Positions 60,209 through 64,000 of a DNA stretch of 64,000 nucleotides are shown here, one piece after another. Source of the DNA: Gautieria morchelliformis (taxonomy: Eukaryota; Basidiomycota; Agaricomycetes; Gomphales; Gomphaceae). Each line of letters begins with the position of its first letter. Within the stretch, counting starts at the first letter, position 1. The translations under genes and the position numbers were made by a program. Location of the stretch: assembly GCA_015179125.1 (NCBI GenBank), contig WHVA01000175.1, positions 1 to 64,000 of the forward strand. Direction: 5' to 3'. The notes under the pieces were generated by a model. It did not search any database and had not been told where the DNA came from. It saw only the letters and a program-made list of their open reading frames with translations.

Positions 60209-63200
60209 ATGGCGTCTTCCATGCGTGGGCTGACGCAGGTATGCGACATTGGCCTCCTAGTGAGCTAACTTCGACCATATCATTGATAGTTCATCGCGGA
60301 TATTCGTGGAGCTCGAGTTCGTGAACTTGAGGAGAAGCGTATTAACAAGGAGATGGCTAACATCCGGAAGAAATTTAAGGGTGAATCTTGTATGTCTTTT
60401 TGCGCGAATGCGTCTTACCGGGTGCTCCATAGACGGCAATTTGGACGGTTACCAGAAGAAAAAGTGAGCATTTGTTTGCCACACAGGAGGTGCTAACAGG
60501 ATGATGGTACCGCGCAGATATGTTTCCAAGATAATATTCACTTATATCCTTGGATACAAGGTGGACGTAGGGCATATGGAGGCGGTCAACCTCATCTCGA
60601 GTAATAAGTATAGCGAGAAGCAGATTGTAAGCAAAAATGTCATTGTCTTTTCGTTGCTTCGAATCAGTACCTTAGGGCTACCTCGCCGTCACCTTACTGA
60701 TGCACGAGAATTCCGATTTCCTGCGTCTTGTCGTCAACTCCATTCGGAAAGATTTGGATGAGAACAATGAAATCAATAATTGCCTTGCGCTGCATGCAAT
60801 TGCAAACGTTGGCGGGAGTGAGATGGCGGAAGCCTTGGCAGAAGATGTGCATCGACTACTGATATCACCGTGCGTACGTGTCACCTGCATTGACCTCTTT
60901 CTCAGCCAAGCGGGATCAGGACATCCCAAAACTTTGTGAAGAAAAAGGCTGCTTTAACACTTTTACGACTATACCGGAAGCATCCAGATGTCATACCAGC
61001 TGCTGAATGGGGTCTACGAATAGTGTCTATCATGGACGACGATGATTTGGTAAGGCTGCATCCAGACAACCCCTGCATAAATATTGATTTCCCGAGAGGG
61101 CGTTGTTGTCTCCGTGACAAGCCTGGTGATGGCGTTAGCTCAAGATCATCTGGAGGCTTATTCTGTGTGTTACCAGAAGGCGGTCGACAGACTGCAGAAG
61201 GTCTAGTTTCGCTATTTTAACCATCCTTCTTAGCACTCAATTCCTCTCAGCTTATCCTTGAACACGAGTATATGCCCACATACGCATACTACAGAGTTCC
61301 TTCGCCTTGGCTCCAAGTCAAGCTTCTGCGGCTCTTACAGTACTATCCTCCATCAGGTATGTCGATGTTCTGCACCGTATTATTCTACTAGGCTGACTGC
61401 TTGGCACTACAATTTTTCCCTTTCCGTGCAGAGGATCCCGTCATCAAGGGGATTCTGGAACGAGTTTTACAGACCATAATGGATAATTCGGGGGAACAGC
61501 CTAAGAACGTCCAGCACAGTAACGCTCAAAACGCCGTCTTGTTCGAAGCCATTAGTCTTGCTATCCATCTCGACACTAGCTCCCCCTTAGTGGCGACAGC
61601 TGCTGCACTTCTCGCACGGTTCATCTTATCCAAAGAAACAAATGTTCGATATCTGGGACTGGATACAATGGCCCATCTTGCCGCACGGGCAGATTCATTG
61701 GAACCCATCAAAAGGCAACAGAAAACAATCATCTTGTCACTTCGTGATAAAGATATCAGCGTCCGAAGGCGCGCACTCGATTTGTTATACAGCATGTGTG
61801 ATGTTGACAATGCAGAGGCCGTCGTTGGAGAGCTACTCCGATATCTGCGGGTTGCGGATTATGCTCTACGGGAAGAATTGGTCTTAAAGATTGCCATCTC
61901 CACTGAGAAGTTTGCAACCTCATACAAATGGTATGTTGACACAATTCTCCAGCTTATCAGTGCTGCGGGGGATCATGTCGGAGACGAGGTCTGGTATCGT
62001 GTAGTACAGATCACGACAAATACCGAGGACTTGCAGGAATATGCTGCCAAGGCAATTTTTGAGCATTTGAGGGTCCCTACAGCACACGAAAGTTTGGTTA
62101 AAATTGGAGGTGCGCAATGTTGGTCGTGGTTTATACTTTCTGAATTGATTCAGCGGCCCAGGCTATATCCTGGGCGAGTATGGCCATCTAATCGCCAATG
62201 ACCAAGGATACAGCCCGTATGAGCAGTTCATTTCGCTCCACTCTAAATCGCAGTTCTGTTCTGCTCCAACTCGCGCTCTTCTACTGTCAACATATATCAA
62301 ATGGGTCAACGTTTTCCCTGAGATCAAAACGCATCTCGTCGGTGTTTTTGAACGTTACCGCCATGTATTAGACTCAGAGCTTCAGCAACGTGCATGTGAA
62401 TACTATGCACTCGCGACGCGACCAGAGGAAGACGAGCTCCTTCAAAACATCTGCGAAGAGATGCCGCCGTTCCCCCCTCGAGAGTCCGCACTTCTGAGTC
62501 GCCTGAACCGCAAGCACGGGGATACGGAGGACAAGCGAACTTGGATAATTGGAGGAAAGGAGGCTAATATGGACAGGGAAGCTGCTCGTCACAAGCCTAG
62601 TACCGATACCAGTGACGCATCGGCGAATGGCGTTAAATCGAAACAGGATGACACGGATATCCTCAGTTCGCTCGCTGGCCTCGACCTCTCTTCCCCAGCA
62701 GGGGCCGCCGTATCTGAGCAGAAATCCCACGCCGAATCTTCACATTCCGCATCAGCTACTGCCAAATCTTTGACCGCCGCTTCAGTGTTACGGGGGCCAC
62801 ACATTGATCGATGGTTTGAAAAGCTATGCCACTCCAACGAGGGCGTGTTGTTCGAGGATATACAACTACAAATGGGCATTAAATCAGAGTTCCACGGTCA
62901 TATGGGAAGGGTGGCCATCTATTTTGGTAATAAGGTTGCTGCACCCCTCACCTCATTCACTGCGACCCTCAGCGTTTCGGATCCAGAGGCGTTGTCTGTG
63001 TCGTTTGCAAAAATACCTCCGAATACTGTCAATCCACGGGCTCAGACGCAGCAACTACTGCATGTGGAGTGCAAGAAACCATTCACGACACCACCGATAT
63101 TGACGGTTTCTTTTATCGCCGGATCACACCAGAGTTTAGCGGTCCGATTACCAATTGTCATTACCAAATTTTTTGAGCCAGTTCAACTAAATCCCGCAGA

Positions 63201-63600
63201 TTTCTTTGAACGATGGAAGTTAATTGGTGGACCACCGCGGGAAGCCCAACGAATCTTCCCAATTAGTCTAGACAGCGTGGGCCATATCGATATAGCCAAG
63301 AATACGAAGGTCGTAGCTGGTCACAGGTTTGGCCTGCTCGGCGAGGTAGATCCAAACCCGGCTAATCTGGTTGGGGCTGGAGTGTTGCACACTAACGAGG
63401 CGGGCAAAGTTGGATGCCTCTTGCGAGTAGAACCAAACCGAGAGGCCAAGGTATGATCTTAGCCATCTTATCTTGTGGGATAACTCAAAACTTTCGATAT
63501 CCCTTAGCTATGCCGTGTCACCGTACGCAGTACCTCGGAAGAGGTGGCTGCTGAGGTATTACAGCTACTACGTGATCCATTGGGAGTAGGTTCATCTTAA
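60209..63600 (+). CDS. AP-2 complex subunit alpha (alpha-adaptin)
   Basis: The large alpha subunit of the AP-2 adaptor, which links clathrin to the plasma membrane and PIP2 during endocytosis. It starts [10 protein letters not shown], then [20 protein letters not shown] and [10 protein letters not shown], the lipid-binding N-terminal basic helix. The HEAT-like trunk continues with [112 protein letters not shown] and [15 protein letters not shown] hinge rich in S and D ([15 protein letters not shown]) leads to the appendage: [16 protein letters not shown] (sandwich) and [19 protein letters not shown] (platform), ending [11 protein letters not shown]. About ten short introns, mostly in the first third. 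It converges on the edge gene with 85 bases between stops. No damage seen. Confidence 0.92.
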
Positions 63601-63685
63601 TAACGGTTTCTTATTGACTACATGATGCAACTGTTGTACAATTAAAATAATAATACCCGCATATATGCATCATTTCACATCCCAG

Positions 63686-64000
63686 TCACCTTGAGGTCCG
63701 TGACCACAAATTGCGCAAAAACCCTCTCCGCCGTTTAGCTGCTGCATCATCTATATTTTCAATCTCACGAGGGTCCAGTTGTTGAGACAGGGCGCGGCGT
63801 AAGGTAGTAGAGCCGGGTTGGGGAATAGGGCGAGATGGACCCGAAGCTGAAACAGATAAATCTTCCATGTAAATATGTCCTTGCGCTCGTTTACCGAAGG
63901 ACTTCCTGTCTGGCGAAACTGGCAAGGAAAGGCCTCCACCATTAGATGGTCTGTCATAAGACGACGATATCAACTGTGGAGAAGATGGTGGCGTTTGGAA
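63686..64000 (-). CDS. 3' end of an unrecognised gene, cut by the window edge
   Basis: The minus-strand frame is open from the window edge to a stop at 63686. It reads QTPPSSPQLISSSYDRPSNG, then LSLPVSPDRKSFGKRAQ, LRRALSQQLDPREIEN and a basic end AAKRRRGFLRNLWSRTSR. This is a disordered, Ser/Pro- and Arg-rich tail with possible phosphorylation sites (SPQ, SPDRK). No family can be named from it. Confidence 0.55.
   Translation of the reverse strand, partial: FQTPPSSPQLISSSYDRPSNGGGLSLPVSPDRKSFGKRAQGHIYMEDLSVSASGPSRPIPQPGSTTLRRALSQQLDPREIENIDDAAAKRRRGFLRNLWSRTSR

Overview
The window looks like nuclear DNA of an agaricomycete (basidiomycete) fungus. Introns are very short (about 45-65 nt, GT-AG), genes are dense and split into many small exons, and several proteins belong to families I know mainly from basidiomycetes (DUF6699-like, DUF6533-like 7TM, large F-box proteins). 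The transposons (Ty3-type LTR element, PIF/Harbinger pair) also fit this group. All product names rest on recognising motifs by eye; nothing was searched.

Layout. 1-1.1 kb: repeat-rich DNA with a perfect hairpin. 1.1-17 kb: a run of housekeeping and transport genes: ALG2 (N-glycosylation), a DUF6699-like protein, RPB7 (RNA polymerase II), a myo-inositol/sugar transporter, a DHA1-type MFS exporter and the mitochondrial tRNA-modifying enzyme MTO1. 17-30.2 kb: a transposon island. It holds a perfect 32-bp foldback, a 6.2-kb Ty3-type LTR element without target-site duplication, an unrecognised ORF that abuts its 3' LTR, a MITE-like palindrome, a tRNA-derived SINE-like piece, a second retroelement remnant, a BDP1 SANT-domain fragment and a PIF/Harbinger transposon with two convergent genes, both damaged.

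30.3-39.8 kb: the spliceosomal DEAH helicase PRP2, divergent from a Golgi/endosomal 7TM protein (PTM1/GPR107 family), then an F-box protein. 39.8-47.4 kb: gene-poor DNA with a minisatellite, a probable solo LTR, a decayed kinesin-6 copy, a small relic of the REV3 C-terminus, and a DUF6533-like 7TM gene. 47.4-64 kb: the REV3 catalytic subunit of DNA polymerase zeta, head-to-head (75 bp) with a dysferlin-domain peroxin-like gene, then a DExH helicase with two double-stranded-RNA-binding domains, the AP-2 alpha adaptin and the 3' part of an unrecognised gene at the window edge.

Functionally the host genes are unrelated housekeeping neighbours rather than a cluster; I see no biosynthetic or defence cluster and no clear new system. 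The most unusual observations are the perfect foldbacks, the unexplained ORF beside the LTR element, the inverted duplication around the SINE-like piece, and relics of REV3 and kinesin-6 in the gene-poor stretch.
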